A stretch of DNA of 64,000 nucleotides from Xenophilus sp. E41 (lineage in GTDB: Bacteria; Pseudomonadota; Gammaproteobacteria; Burkholderiales; Burkholderiaceae_C): positions 62,001 to 126,000 of the forward strand of contig NZ_QPIB01000041.1 in NCBI RefSeq assembly GCF_003671765.1, read 5' to 3'. The notes under the pieces are model-generated. The model was not told the DNA's origin. It worked only from the letters and a program-made list of their open reading frames with translations, and did no database searches. Below, piece after piece: positions 8,901-18,604 of this stretch. A program made the position numbers and the translations under genes. Positions within the stretch are counted from its first letter, which is position 1, and the number at the start of each line of letters is the position of its first letter.

Positions 8901-9979
8901 AGGCGGATGCAGATGCCGTTCGCCACCCGGCCGCAGCGCCCGGCACGCTGGTTGGCCGCCGCCTGGCTGATGGGCTCGACCATCAGCTGCTCGACCTTGC
9001 TGCGGAAGGCGTAGCGCTTCACGCGCGCCGTGCCGGCGTCGATCACGTAGCGAATGCCCGGCACCGTGAGCGAGGTCTCGGCCACGTTGGTCGCCAGCAC
9101 GATGCGCCGGCCCGTGTGGCCGTCGAAGATCCGGTCCTGCTCGGCCTGCGACAGGCGAGCGAAGAGCGGCAGCACCTCCGCGTTGCGCAGCACCGGGCTG
9201 TGCGCGAGGTGCTTGCGCAGATGGTCGGCCGCCTCGCGGATCTCGCGCTCGCCGGGCAGGAACACGAGGATGTCGCCCCCCACGCCACCCGCCCACAGCT
9301 CGTCGACGCCGTCTGCAATGGCATCGTTGAGATCGAAATCGCGCGATTCCTCGAAGGGCCGCCAGCGCATTTCGACCGGGAAGGTGCGGCCCGATACATA
9401 GATGACGGGCGCCTTCCCTTTCGCGGAAGCGAAGTGCTCGGAGAACCGGTCCGCATCGATCGTGGCGGAGGTCACGATCACCTTGAGGTCGGGCCGGCGC
9501 GGCAAGATCTCCTTGAGGTAGCCCAGCAGGAAATCGATGTTCAACGAGCGCTCGTGCGCCTCGTCGATGATCAGCGTGTCGTAGGCCTTGAGCAGCGGGT
9601 CGGTCTGCGTCTCGGCCAGCAGGATGCCGTCGGTCATCAGCTTGACCGAGGCATCCCGCGACAGGCGGTCCTGGAAGCGGACCTTGTAGCCCACCACCTC
9701 GCCCAGCGGCGTCTTCAGTTCCTCGGCGATGCGCTTGGCGACCGAGCTGGCCGCGATGCGCCGCGGCTGCGTGTGGCCGATCAGCCGGCCGCGTCCTTCG
9801 GGGGCATTGAGCTTGCCGCGGCCGAGGGCGAGCGCGATCTTCGGCAACTGCGTCGTCTTGCCCGAACCTGTCTCGCCGCACACGATCACCACCTGGTGGG
9901 CGGCGATGGCGGCCGCGATCTCGTCGCGCCTGGCGCTGACGGGAAGCGATTCGGGGAACTGGATGTCGAGCGCGGGCAT
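5990..9979 (-). CDS. hrpA: ATP-dependent RNA helicase HrpA
   Basis: The 1329-residue protein is a full-length DEAH-box helicase. It has Walker A GETGSGKT (residues 35-42), the DEAH box at 139-142 (IIDEAHERS), SATIDADRF, the motif VI region QRAGRCGR, a helicase-associated domain, an OB-fold region and the long HrpA-specific C-terminal domain. HrpA acts in the cytosol on RNA and resolves stalled ribosomes in E. coli. Residues about 1018-1040 are encoded by a dispersed repeat (6861-6926) and form an Ala/Glu-rich insertion between conserved blocks. It is transcribed away from argA; a GATAAT on the minus strand at 10034-10039 may be its -10. Confidence 0.96.
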   Translation of the reverse strand: MPALDIQFPESLPVSARRDEIAAAIAAHQVVIVCGETGSGKTTQLPKIALALGRGKLNAPEGRGRLIGHTQPRRIAASSVAKRIAEELKTPLGEVVGYKVRFQDRLSRDASVKLMTDGILLAETQTDPLLKAYDTLIIDEAHERSLNIDFLLGYLKEILPRRPDLKVIVTSATIDADRFSEHFASAKGKAPVIYVSGRTFPVEMRWRPFEESRDFDLNDAIADGVDELWAGGVGGDILVFLPGEREIREAADHLRKHLAHSPVLRNAEVLPLFARLSQAEQDRIFDGHTGRRIVLATNVAETSLTVPGIRYVIDAGTARVKRYAFRSKVEQLMVEPISQAAANQRAGRCGRVANGICIRLYDEKDFNSRPRFTDPEILRSSLAGVILRMKSLHLGDVGRFPFLESPSGRAIADGYQLLNELGAVDEANELTPIGAELAKLPLDPRVGRMILEARSRGALQEVLVIAAAMSVQDVRDRPLEAQQQADQAHAKFDDEKSEFSGYLTLWKWLHDARGGAPVAQTRREMQAKVQGPKKASAAVLPVAQRLAAAAPAPAPELATPTHKLSNRQYEQLLRQNFISVRRVREWRDIHSQLLTVVTEHKWKLNSAPAGYEAVHKSMLAGLLGNIGWKMDEEAGASSGEYLGARGIKFHRHPGAHLRKRPGRWIVCAELVETTRLFGRGIANIEPQWIEEVAGHVLKKQLLDPHWEKKDARVAAFERATLYGLVVYSGRRVDFAKVDLPAAREIFLREALVAGDWETKLPFLAANRKLVREVEGLEHKSRRQDVLVDDALIYAFYDAHVPAELANGQAFEQWYREAAKAQPRLLFLSREELMRHQAAGITTQAFPPTVKLGGVDCAATYLHEPGDPKDGLTVTVPLFVLNQVSEERCEWLVPGMLKDKIQALLKSLPQRPRSRFVPLPESAARLNEALSAPEAFGHGSLTDALLKRVRDETSLDVKRADFKLDMLPPHLFMNLRVVDEHGRQLGMGRNLGALKGELGAQARGAFQALAGLRARAPETSKEKVPEAPVGRAQEAIKNAATEAPARTTTQRHTAWTFGELPELMEVWRGAQTLIGFPALIDGGDAVTIEVFDEPEVAAAKHRAGLRRLIALQLKDALKYLEKNIPELQKMAVAYLPLGTLEELRAQIIDVALDRAFLQDPLPADAAAFQRRVDEGRGRLTLIANEVARLAGTILAEYAAAARKIKDTKVQPDAVKDAAEQLQRLVGKRFLADTPWAQLQHFARYLKAIVLRLDKLRADPARDASRLAELKPQEQRYWRLVAERKGATDERMLEFRWLLEELRVSFFAQELRTPQPVSLKRLDKAWLQIAH
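6861..6926 (+). repeat. Dispersed two-hairpin repeat, copy A, inside hrpA
   Basis: A 17-nt AT-richer unit ending AATAGC is followed by a GC-rich hairpin (GCCCGCCCCACGGGCGC), then CTTCAGGC and a T-run. It aligns without gaps to the intergenic copy at 32461-32526 (30 of 40 positions identical downstream of the 17-nt unit). It lies within the hrpA reading frame, which stays open. Confidence 0.75.
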
Positions 9980-10166
9980 TCGGGGGGAAGGAGTCAGGTG
10001 GGGGCGGCAGGCGCGGCCTCAAGTCGACCGGCGATTATCTTTGGCCCGCCCCGCGTGCCCCGCGCGTCGTGCCCGCGTGCCCCGGCCGGTCCACGCGCCC
10101 CGGGCGCTTCATGGACAATCCGCGCTTCGCACCGCCGTCCAGTCCCTGCCAGCCTCGTCAGCCCTC

Positions 10167-11516
10167 ATGTCCGCCGTCTTCAATTTCACCTTCGTCCCCT
10201 GGTTCCGCTCGGTGGCGCCCTACATCCACACGCACCGGGGCAAGACCTTCGTGGTGGCGGTGGCGGGCGAGGCCATCGCGGCGGGCAAGCTGCCGTCGAT
10301 CGCGCAGGACCTGGCACTGATCCAGTCCATGGGCGTGAAGATCGTGCTGGTGCACGGCTTCCGCCCGCAGGTGAACGAGCAGCTGCGTGCCAAGGGCCAC
10401 GAGGCGAAGTACTCGCACGGCATCCGCATCACCGACGAGGTCGCGCTGGACTGCGCCCAGGAAGCGGCCGGCCAGCTGCGCTACGAGATCGAGGCCGCCT
10501 TCAGCCAGGGCCTGCCCAACACGCCGATGGCGGGCTCGACGGTGCGCATGATCTCCGGCAACTTCATCACTGCGCGCCCGGTGGGCGTGGTCGACGGGGT
10601 GGACTTCCAGCATTCGGGGCTGGTGCGCAAGGTCGACGTGGCGGGCATCCGCCGCACGCTGGACTTCGGCGCCATGGTGCTGATGTCGCCCTTCGGCTTC
10701 TCGCCGACCGGCGAGGCCTTCAACCTGACGATGGAAGAGGTCGCCACCAGCGTGGCCATCTCCATCCAGGCCGACAAGCTGCTCTTCCTGACCGAGATTC
10801 CGGGCATCCCGCTCGACGTCAACCAGCCGGTGAGCGAGGACAACCCCATCGACACCGAACTGCCGCTGGACACCGCCCGCCAGCTGCTGACCACGCTGGC
10901 CCCGGCGCAACGCCCCACCGACACCGCCTTCTACCTGCAGCACTGCGTCAAGGCCTGCGAGGCCGGGGTGGAGCGCAACCACATCCTGCCCTTCGCCGTG
11001 GATGGCGCGCTGCTGCTCGAGATCTACGTCCATGACGGCATCGGCACCATGGTCATCGACGAAAAGCTCGAATCGGTGCGCGAGGCCGAGGTGGACGACA
11101 TCGGCGGCATCCTGCAGCTGATCGAGCCCTTCGAGCGCGACGGCACGCTGGTCAAGCGCAGCCGCACCGAGATCGAGCGCGACATCCACCAGTACACGGT
11201 GGTTGAGCACGACGGCGTGATCTTCGGCTGCGCCGCCCTCTACCCCTACCCCGAGGCCAAGACGGCGGAGATGGCGGCGCTCACCGTGTCGCCGCAGTCG
11301 CAGGGCCAGGGCGACGGCGAGAAGCTGCTCAAGCGCATCGAGCACCGCGCGCGCGCTGCGGGCCTGGACAGCATCTTCGTGCTGACCACCCGCACCATGC
11401 ACTGGTTCATCAAGCGCGGCTTCCAGCAGGTGAACCCCGACTGGCTGCCCGAGGCGCGCAAGAAGAAGTACAACTGGGACCGCAAGAGCCAGGTGCTGGT
11501 CAAGAAGCTGCGCTGA
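10167..11516 (+). CDS. argA: Amino-acid N-acetyltransferase (N-acetylglutamate synthase) ArgA
   Basis: The 449-residue protein has an N-terminal amino acid kinase-like domain (about residues 20-280, with the glycine-rich VLVHGFRPQVNEQL) and a C-terminal GNAT acetyltransferase domain (about 300-449, with SPQSQGQGDGEKLL for acetyl-CoA binding). This two-domain form is the classical ArgA that makes N-acetylglutamate, the first step of arginine synthesis, normally feedback-inhibited by arginine through the kinase-like domain. ATG 10167 (MSAVFNFTFVPWFR) is the family start; the frame is open further upstream but without plausible homology. Confidence 0.95.
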   Translation: MSAVFNFTFVPWFRSVAPYIHTHRGKTFVVAVAGEAIAAGKLPSIAQDLALIQSMGVKIVLVHGFRPQVNEQLRAKGHEAKYSHGIRITDEVALDCAQEAAGQLRYEIEAAFSQGLPNTPMAGSTVRMISGNFITARPVGVVDGVDFQHSGLVRKVDVAGIRRTLDFGAMVLMSPFGFSPTGEAFNLTMEEVATSVAISIQADKLLFLTEIPGIPLDVNQPVSEDNPIDTELPLDTARQLLTTLAPAQRPTDTAFYLQHCVKACEAGVERNHILPFAVDGALLLEIYVHDGIGTMVIDEKLESVREAEVDDIGGILQLIEPFERDGTLVKRSRTEIERDIHQYTVVEHDGVIFGCAALYPYPEAKTAEMAALTVSPQSQGQGDGEKLLKRIEHRARAAGLDSIFVLTTRTMHWFIKRGFQQVNPDWLPEARKKKYNWDRKSQVLVKKLR

Positions 11517-11523
11517 AGGCGCA

Positions 11524-11560
11524 GCCGCCGCCGGCTACGCCATGAAGCCGGTTCGGCGGC
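11524..11560. terminator. Possible bidirectional terminator between argA and the SDR gene
   Basis: An imperfect GC-rich hairpin, GCCGCCG-CCGGC paired with GCCGG-TT-CGGCGGC across an 11-nt loop, sits in the 50-bp space between two convergent genes. There is no long T-tract. Confidence 0.45.
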
Positions 11561-11566
11561 CCGCTT

Positions 11567-12361
11567 TCACATCCGCGGTTGGCCGTTCGACGCCGTGAGG
11601 CCACCGTCCACCGGCACCAGGGCGCCGTTGACGAAGCTGGCATCGTCGCTGGACAGGAAGGCCACGACCGACGCCACCTCGGCGGGATCGGCACCGCGGC
11701 CCAGCGGGATGCGGTCCTTGAAGCGTGCCATGGTCTCCGGATCGTCCTGCATGTCCGCCGTCATGGGCGTGAAGGTCAGGCTGGGGCAGACCGCGTTCAC
11801 GCGCACGCCCTGCCCGCCGTGGTCGAGGGCCAGTGCGCGGGTCAGGTTGACCACCGCGCCCTTCGAGGCGTTGTAGGCCACCAGCCCCCAGTCGCCGCCC
11901 AGGCCCGACACGGACGCCGTGTTGACGATGCAGCCGCGGCTGCGCACCAGGTGCGGCATCGCCGCCTTGGCGCCGTTGAACACGCCGCCGGCATTCACCG
12001 CCAGCGTGCGATGGAAATCCTCGGCCGAGGCCTGGGTGGCATCCCCCTCGGGCGCGATGCCGGCGTTGCTGACCAGCACATGCAGTTCGCCGAAGCGCTC
12101 GATGGTGGCGCGCATCAGTGCTTCGACCTGCGCCAGTTCGGCCACGTCGGTCTGGTGCACCAGCGTGCGTTCGGAAGGCAGCTCGGCCGCCACCTTCTCG
12201 AGCTTGTCGGCGTGGTCGCCGGCCAGGACCACGTGAGCGCCCTCGGCCGAGAAGCGACGGGCCACGGCCTCGCCGATGCCCGATCCGGCACCGGTGACGA
12301 TGACGACGCGGCCGTGGAAGCGGTCACGTCCCTGGAAGGAAGAAAGTTGGAGTGCAGTCAT
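11567..12361 (-). CDS. SDR-family oxidoreductase
   Basis: The 264-residue protein is a classical short-chain dehydrogenase. It has the cofactor motif TGAGSGIG near the N-terminus, NAG in LVSNAGIA, the catalytic Ser in NTASVSGLGG, YNASKGAVV with the Tyr/Lys pair, and a C-terminal VDGGL. It should reduce or oxidise a small alcohol/ketone with NAD(P)H; the substrate cannot be told. It is the last gene of the minus-strand run that starts with the ABC transporter at 20224, but a 95-bp gap separates it from azlD, so it may have its own promoter. Confidence 0.85.
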   Translation of the reverse strand: MTALQLSSFQGRDRFHGRVVIVTGAGSGIGEAVARRFSAEGAHVVLAGDHADKLEKVAAELPSERTLVHQTDVAELAQVEALMRATIERFGELHVLVSNAGIAPEGDATQASAEDFHRTLAVNAGGVFNGAKAAMPHLVRSRGCIVNTASVSGLGGDWGLVAYNASKGAVVNLTRALALDHGGQGVRVNAVCPSLTFTPMTADMQDDPETMARFKDRIPLGRGADPAEVASVVAFLSSDDASFVNGALVPVDGGLTASNGQPRM

Positions 12362-12456
12362 GGGTTCATGAACGCACGCACGAAGGAGGGAGTGCGTCGG
12401 AGAAGCGCGCGTCGGCGCGTCACGAAGGACGTACGCATCCCGCGCCGCTGCGGCGG

Positions 12457-12795
12457 TCAGCCGGCCATGCCCAGGCTGCGCATCAGCAGCAACGCGGCAG
12501 TGCCCACCACCACCGGCCCGGTGACGCCGCGCCGCCAGCAGAACCAGGCGACGGAGACGGCCACGGCCAGCCACCGTGGGTCGTGCCAGCCGCCGCTGGC
12601 CACGGCGCTTGCCGAACCACGCAGCACTTCCGGCACCACGACCGCCATGAGCGCCGCAAGGGGTGCATGCCGCAGACCCGAGGCCAGCCAGCCCGGCAGG
12701 CGTGGCTCCCGCCGCGGCAGCAGGAACACGCCGCGCGTGAGCACGGTCACTCCCGCCAGCGCGAGGATGGCGATCCACAGGTGCGCGTCGGTCAT
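12457..12795 (-). CDS. azlD: AzlD-family branched-chain amino acid transport protein
   Basis: The 112-residue protein has three to four hydrophobic helices and begins MTDAHLWIAILALAGVTVLTR, the AzlD family pattern (about 100-110 residues). AzlD is the small subunit of the AzlCD exporter, which in characterised bacteria exports branched-chain amino acids or their analogues. The gene overlaps the upstream azlC by 4 bp (ATGA), indicating translational coupling and a two-subunit complex. Substrate here is unknown; the nearby amidase and peptide-type ABC genes suggest an amide- or peptide-derived amino acid. Confidence 0.88.
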   Translation of the reverse strand: MTDAHLWIAILALAGVTVLTRGVFLLPRREPRLPGWLASGLRHAPLAALMAVVVPEVLRGSASAVASGGWHDPRWLAVAVSVAWFCWRRGVTGPVVVGTAALLLMRSLGMAG

Positions 12796-13517
12796 GGCGC
12801 GGCGATGCGGGGGCGGCGCCGTTCGGCCCAGTGGCCCGCTGCCATGGCCGCGCCGATGGCCGCGATCACCTGCAGGCCGAAGGGCCAGCCCTGCCCCATC
12901 CAGCCGATGGCGCCGGCCACCGCGGCGACCACCCAGCTCGGCCGGTCCGCGATCATCGGCATCGCCAGGCCCAGCAGGGCCAGCACGCCGACGAAGCGAA
13001 GGTCCCAGTCCGGTGGTATGGCGTCGGCCAGGAAGATGCCGGCCAGCGACGCCACCTGCCAGGCCGCCCAGTTGAACAGCGCCAGGCCCAGGAAGTAGGC
13101 CAGCTGGTCGGGCGAGCGCCGCGGGTAGCGCTGCATGAAGCGCACGTACACCGGGTCGCCCGCCAGGTAGGCCAGCCCCAGCCGCTGCGGCCGGGGCAGC
13201 AGGCCGAAGTAGCGCCGCCAATGGGCGCTGAAGACCACGAAGCGCACGTTGAGCATCAGGGCCGTCAGCACGATCACCCACAGCGGCGCGCCGGCCAGGA
13301 TCATCGGCAGGCAGGCCAGCTGCGAGGCGCTGGCGAAGACCAAGAGCGACATGGCCAGCACCGCGCCCATCGGCAGGCCGCTGCGCGCCATGGCCACGCC
13401 GGTCACCAGGCCCAGGGCCACCGTGCCCAGGGCCGGGCCGGCGATGGCCCGCACGCCCTCGGCGAAGCCGGGGTGCGTGAAGAGCGAGCGCAGCGATCGC
13501 GTGCCGAACAGCGCCAT
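12792..13517 (-). CDS. azlC: AzlC-family ABC-independent permease (amino acid exporter subunit)
   Basis: The 241-residue protein has six or more membrane helices and the AzlC signatures: an early GxAPLGTVALGLVTGVAMARSG-like region, ASQLACLPMILAGAP and LMLNVRFVVFSAHWR. It is the large subunit of the AzlCD inner-membrane amino acid exporter. It starts 28 bp after the upstream amidase stop on the same strand and overlaps azlD, so amidase, azlC and azlD probably form one unit. Confidence 0.9.
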   Translation of the reverse strand: MALFGTRSLRSLFTHPGFAEGVRAIAGPALGTVALGLVTGVAMARSGLPMGAVLAMSLLVFASASQLACLPMILAGAPLWVIVLTALMLNVRFVVFSAHWRRYFGLLPRPQRLGLAYLAGDPVYVRFMQRYPRRSPDQLAYFLGLALFNWAAWQVASLAGIFLADAIPPDWDLRFVGVLALLGLAMPMIADRPSWVVAAVAGAIGWMGQGWPFGLQVIAAIGAAMAAGHWAERRRPRIAAP

Positions 13518-13545
13518 GTCGTGAGGGTCCCGCGCCGCGCGCCGA

Positions 13546-15021
13546 TCAGGCGGCGGTGACGTGCACGCCCGGGCGGCGGCCGTCGTTCCAGCGGCCGCCC
13601 AGGGCGCGCTCGATCTGCGCCGCGAGCTGCAGCAGCAGGCCGTCGTTGGCCTGGCGGGCCTGGGCGTGGATGCCGAAGGGCAGCCCGTTGGCCTGCTGCG
13701 CCATCGGCAGCGAGATGGCCGGAATGCCGCACAGGTTGGACAGCGGCGTGTACGAGAAGAACTTCCAGAGCTTGTCGAACCAGTCCAGCACGTCCGGGTT
13801 GTCGCTGGTCGTCAGGTACTCGGTGGTGCCGATGCGCGGCGTGGGCAGCGCCGTGATCGGCGTGAGGATGATGTCCCAGTCCTCGAAGAAGGCGCCGAAG
13901 GCCCGCGCGGTGCTGTTGAAGACGGCCTGCATCCTGTGGCGCTCGGCGTAGGGCAGGTCCTTGCCGGCCTCCCAGATGCGGATGTTGATCGGCTCGATGA
14001 GGTCCGCCGGCGGGCGCTCCAGCCCGGCCTTGGCCAGGAGGCCGTTGATGACCTGCGCGAAGTTGCTGATGTAGCAGGTGGTCTGCGCACGGAAGGCCTC
14101 ACGCAGGTCGGCCTGCGGCAGCGCCCACTCGACATGGTGGCCCAGGCCCTCGAGGAAGCGCCCCGCCTTCTCCAGCTCGGCCACGATCTCGGGCGTGGCG
14201 CGGTAGTCGCCCCACTCGTGCGACAGCGCGATGCGCAGCCGGCCCGGGTCCTTGCGGATCAGCTCGGTATAGGGCTCGGGCGCCGTCCAATACGGCATGA
14301 ACTCGCCGGGCGCGCCGCCGCGGCAGGCATCGACGAAGGCGGCCGTGTCGCGCACCGTGCGGCTGTGGCAGCCCTGGGCCGACACGTAGCCGGTGATGTC
14401 CGAGAGGTGGGGCCCGATGCTGAACACGCCGCGCGAGGGCTTGAGGCCGATGTTGCCGTTGAAGCCGGCCGGGATACGGATCGAGCCGCCGCCATCGGTC
14501 GCGTGCGACATGGGCACCACGCCCGCCGCCACCATGGCCGAGGTGCCGGCGGAAGAGCCGCAGGTGGTGAAGTCGGTGTTCCAGGGATTGCGCGTGACGT
14601 ACACGGCCGGGTTCTCGGCCGAGCTGCAGACGCCGAACTCGGGCGTGGTGGTGCGGCCCATGAGGTTGAGGCCGGCCTTGCGCATCTGCTTCGTGAGCCA
14701 CGCGTCCTCGGTCGGGCGGTTGCCGCGCATGAAGAGCGAACCCTGCTCCTGCAGGCGGCCCTTGAGCGTGGGGCCCAGGTCCTTCATGAGGAAGGGCACG
14801 CCGGCGAAGGGGCCCTCGGGGTTCAGGCCGTCCTTGAGCGGATCGGCGACCACGTCCTCGAAGACCTCGACCACGGCCGAGAGGGTCGGGTTGGTCTTCG
14901 CGATGCCGGCAGCCGCCTGCTGCGCGAGCTCGGCGGCGGTCAGTTCGCCCTGGCGCACCTTCTCGGCCAGGGCCGTCGCGTCCTGCGCGGCCCATTCGTC
15001 CCAGCTCATTGCCAATGTCAT
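13546..15021 (-). CDS. Amidase (amidase signature family)
   Basis: The 491-residue enzyme carries the complete Ser-cisSer-Lys triad of the amidase signature family. Lys80 is in PFLMKDLGP, the cis-Ser is about 156 in TCGSSAGTSA, and the nucleophile Ser180 is in DGGGSIRIPAG. The family hydrolyses carboxamides, aryl-acyl amides or short amidated peptides to acid plus ammonia or amine. ATG 15021 (MTLAMSWDEW) matches the family start; a second Met four residues later is possible. It sits directly downstream of a peptide-type ABC transporter on the same strand and upstream of azlCD, so it probably processes the imported substrate. No signal peptide is seen, so it is cytosolic. Confidence 0.9.
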   Translation of the reverse strand: MTLAMSWDEWAAQDATALAEKVRQGELTAAELAQQAAAGIAKTNPTLSAVVEVFEDVVADPLKDGLNPEGPFAGVPFLMKDLGPTLKGRLQEQGSLFMRGNRPTEDAWLTKQMRKAGLNLMGRTTTPEFGVCSSAENPAVYVTRNPWNTDFTTCGSSAGTSAMVAAGVVPMSHATDGGGSIRIPAGFNGNIGLKPSRGVFSIGPHLSDITGYVSAQGCHSRTVRDTAAFVDACRGGAPGEFMPYWTAPEPYTELIRKDPGRLRIALSHEWGDYRATPEIVAELEKAGRFLEGLGHHVEWALPQADLREAFRAQTTCYISNFAQVINGLLAKAGLERPPADLIEPINIRIWEAGKDLPYAERHRMQAVFNSTARAFGAFFEDWDIILTPITALPTPRIGTTEYLTTSDNPDVLDWFDKLWKFFSYTPLSNLCGIPAISLPMAQQANGLPFGIHAQARQANDGLLLQLAAQIERALGGRWNDGRRPGVHVTAA

Positions 15022-15088
15022 GTGTCGTCCTTCTGTGTGTGCGGATTCGGTCGAACCGAAAATTCTGCCCGGTCCGGCGCGGCGGTGC

Positions 15089-16759
15089 TCAGGCGGCGAG
15101 GCCCAGCTCGGTGCGCGGCGCGGCGGCCAGCAGCTTGCGGGTGTAGGCATGGCCGGGCGCGCCGAAGACGTCGGCCGTCAAACCCTCTTCCACGATGCGG
15201 CCCTGGTTCATCACGATGACGCGGTCGCACAGTTGCGCCGCCACCCGCAGGTCGTGCGTGATGAACAAAATGCCGAGCCCGAAGTCGCGCTGCACTTCGC
15301 GCAGCAGGTCCAGGATCTGCGCCTGCACCGACACGTCGAGGGCCGACACCGCCTCGTCCGCCACCAGCACCTGCGGCTGGCAGGCCACGGCGCGGGCGAT
15401 GGCCAGGCGCTGGCGCTGCCCGCCCGAGAACTGGTGCGGATAGCGCGACAGCGCGGCACGGGGCAGTCGGATGCGGTCCATGAGCTCCTCGGCCAGCCTG
15501 CGCGCCGCGGGCACGTCCAGGCCGAAGTTGACCGCCCCCTCGATCATCGACGAGCCCACGGTCCGCCGCGGGTTCAGCGAACGGTTCGGGTCCTGGAACA
15601 CCACCTGCACCCGCGAGCGCAACGGCCGCAGGCGCGACTCCGACAGCGAGTGCACCTCGCGGTCGCCCCAGGTGACGGTGCCTTCGCTCGGGTCGATCAG
15701 CCGGATCATGCAGCGCGCGAAGGTGGACTTGCCCGAGCCCGATTCGCCCACCACGCCCACCGTCTCGCCGCGGTGCACGGCAACGCTGGCGTCCTGCAGC
15801 GCGGTATTGGGCCTGGCGCGGCCCAGCCAGTCGCGGCGCACGTAGGTCTTGCCCACGGCGCGGCCGGCCAGCAGCGCGGGGCCGCCGGGCAGCGCGCGCG
15901 GCGGTGGCGGCACCATGCCGGGCACGGCGGCCAGCAGCAGGCGGGTGTAGTCCTCGCGCGGCGCGCGCAGCACCTGCTCGCGCGGGCCCTGCTCCACCAC
16001 CGTGCCGCGGTGCATCACCATCACCTCGTCGGCGATCTCGGCCACCACGCCCATGTCGTGCGTGATGAACAGCACCGCACTGCCCTGCTCCTGCTGCAGC
16101 TCGGCGATGAGCTTGAGGATCTCGGCCTGCGTCGTCACGTCCAGCGCCGTGGTGGGCTCGTCGCAGATCAGCAGGCGCGGCTTGAGGATGATCGCCATCG
16201 CGATCACGATGCGCTGGCGCTGCCCACCCGACAGCTGGTGCGGGTAGCTCGAAAAGATGCGCTGCGGATCGGGCAGGCGCACGCGCTCGAACACCTCCAG
16301 GATGCGCGCCTTGCGCTCGGCCGGCGTCAGCGCCGTGTGGTTGCGCAGCAGCTCGTCGACCTGCTCGCCGCAGCCGAGCACCGGGTTCAGCGCGGTCATC
16401 GGCTCCTGGAAGACCATGCCCATCACCTGGCCGCGCAGCGCGCGCAGGCGTTTCTCGGGCAGGTACTTGCCGTTGCTCAGCAGCGGCTCGCCGGCCAGCA
16501 CGACGTCGCCGGCCGTGATCGTGAGGCCCTTGGCCAGCAGCGCCATCACGGTGGTGGCCAGCACCGACTTGCCGGAGCCGGACTCGCCCACGATGCACAG
16601 CGTGCGGCCGGCCTCGATGCGCACGTCCAGGCGCTCGATGGCATGCGGGCGGTCGGCATCGGCGGGCAGCGCGACCTGCAGGCCGCGCACCTCCAGGACC
16701 GGCGTGGAAGACGCGGACGTGGCTTCGCCGGCGGCGATCTGCGTGGGGTGGGGTTTCAT
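15089..16759 (-). CDS. Fused dipeptide-type ABC transporter ATP-binding protein (DppD-DppF-like)
   Basis: The 556-residue protein contains two complete ABC ATPase domains in tandem. The first has Walker [12 protein letters not shown] and signature [14 protein letters not shown]; the second has Walker [12 protein letters not shown] and signature [14 protein letters not shown]. This is the GsiA/DdpDF-type fusion that energises import of peptides, glutathione, nickel or opine-like solutes. Start ATG 16759 (MKPHPTQ) is preferred because the upstream frame overlaps the permease gene. It is flanked on the same strand by the permease genes and by the amidase. Confidence 0.93.
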   Translation of the reverse strand: MKPHPTQIAAGEATSASSTPVLEVRGLQVALPADADRPHAIERLDVRIEAGRTLCIVGESGSGKSVLATTVMALLAKGLTITAGDVVLAGEPLLSNGKYLPEKRLRALRGQVMGMVFQEPMTALNPVLGCGEQVDELLRNHTALTPAERKARILEVFERVRLPDPQRIFSSYPHQLSGGQRQRIVIAMAIILKPRLLICDEPTTALDVTTQAEILKLIAELQQEQGSAVLFITHDMGVVAEIADEVMVMHRGTVVEQGPREQVLRAPREDYTRLLLAAVPGMVPPPPRALPGGPALLAGRAVGKTYVRRDWLGRARPNTALQDASVAVHRGETVGVVGESGSGKSTFARCMIRLIDPSEGTVTWGDREVHSLSESRLRPLRSRVQVVFQDPNRSLNPRRTVGSSMIEGAVNFGLDVPAARRLAEELMDRIRLPRAALSRYPHQFSGGQRQRLAIARAVACQPQVLVADEAVSALDVSVQAQILDLLREVQRDFGLGILFITHDLRVAAQLCDRVIVMNQGRIVEEGLTADVFGAPGHAYTRKLLAAAPRTELGLAA

Positions 16760-16772
16760 CGGCAGGGCTCGC

Positions 16773-17645
16773 TCAGGCACGCTTGGAGAACTTGGGGTCG
16801 AGCACATCGCGCAGCCCGTCGCCCAGGAGGTTGATGGCCAGCACGGTGGGCACGAGGAAGAGCGCCGGCCACAGCACATTGCCCGGCGCCTGCGAGAACA
16901 GCACCCGGCCCTCGGCCATGATGTTTCCCCAAGTCGGCACCTCGGCCGGCAGGCCCAGGCCCAGGAAGCTCAGGATGGCCTCGGTCAGCACGGCGGATGC
17001 AGCGATGAAGGTCCCCTGCACGATCAGCGGCGCCAGCGCGTTGGGCAGGATGTCTCGCCACAGGATGACGGCATTGGAGGTGGCCAGCGCGCGGGCCGCT
17101 TCGACGAAGGGTTCGTCGCGCAGGCCGATCACCAGGGCGCGCACCAGGCGCGTCACCCGCGGCACCTCGGGCACGGCGATGGCCAGGATCACCGTCGGCA
17201 GGCTGGCGCCCAGCATGGCCACCAGCGTGATGGCCAGCAGCACGGCCGGGATGGCCATCAGCCCGTCCATCACGCGCATCAGCACCGCATCGGCCGCGCG
17301 GAAGTAGCCGGCCAGCATGCCCAGCGTGCAGCCCAGGGCGATGGCCAGGAAGGCCGTGAGCACGCCCACCAGCAGCGAGGTGCGGGTGCCGTAGAGCACA
17401 CGGCTCCACACGTCGCGGCCCACGCTGTCGCTGCCCATCCAGAAGGTGTGCTGCACCAGCGAGCCATCCGGCAGCGTGACCTGGCCGGCCGTGCCCGCGG
17501 GCACGGTGATGAAGCTGGCATCCATGGCCGAGGGGTCGAAGGTGCCCAGCCAGGGCGCCATCAGGCCCAGCAGCGTGAGCACCAGCAGCACCAGCGTGCC
17601 GCCGCGCACGGCGCCATGGCGCCAGAGTTTTTGGAGGGTGCCCAT
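16773..17645 (-). CDS. ABC transporter permease, DppC type
   Basis: The 290-residue inner-membrane protein has about six helices, an N-terminal cytoplasmic stretch before the first helix and an EAA-type loop (EAARALATSNAVILWRDILPNA), as in DppC/OppC permeases. It pairs with the DppB-type subunit encoded immediately upstream to form the translocation channel. Spacing of 4 bp to the upstream gene and 13 bp to the ATPase gene indicates one operon. Confidence 0.93.
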   Translation of the reverse strand: MGTLQKLWRHGAVRGGTLVLLVLTLLGLMAPWLGTFDPSAMDASFITVPAGTAGQVTLPDGSLVQHTFWMGSDSVGRDVWSRVLYGTRTSLLVGVLTAFLAIALGCTLGMLAGYFRAADAVLMRVMDGLMAIPAVLLAITLVAMLGASLPTVILAIAVPEVPRVTRLVRALVIGLRDEPFVEAARALATSNAVILWRDILPNALAPLIVQGTFIAASAVLTEAILSFLGLGLPAEVPTWGNIMAEGRVLFSQAPGNVLWPALFLVPTVLAINLLGDGLRDVLDPKFSKRA

Positions 17646-17649
17646 GGCT

Positions 17650-18591
<942 letters not shown>

Positions 18592-18604
18592 GGCCGACCT
18601 GCCC

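Noticed and set aside
5993-11035. A 1680-residue plus-strand frame across hrpA
   Set aside because: Low-complexity Arg/Leu/His-rich antisense shadow of hrpA extending into the wrong frame of argA; no domain.
14393-16834. An 813-residue plus-strand frame over the amidase and ABC genes
   Set aside because: Antisense to two proteins with intact catalytic motifs.
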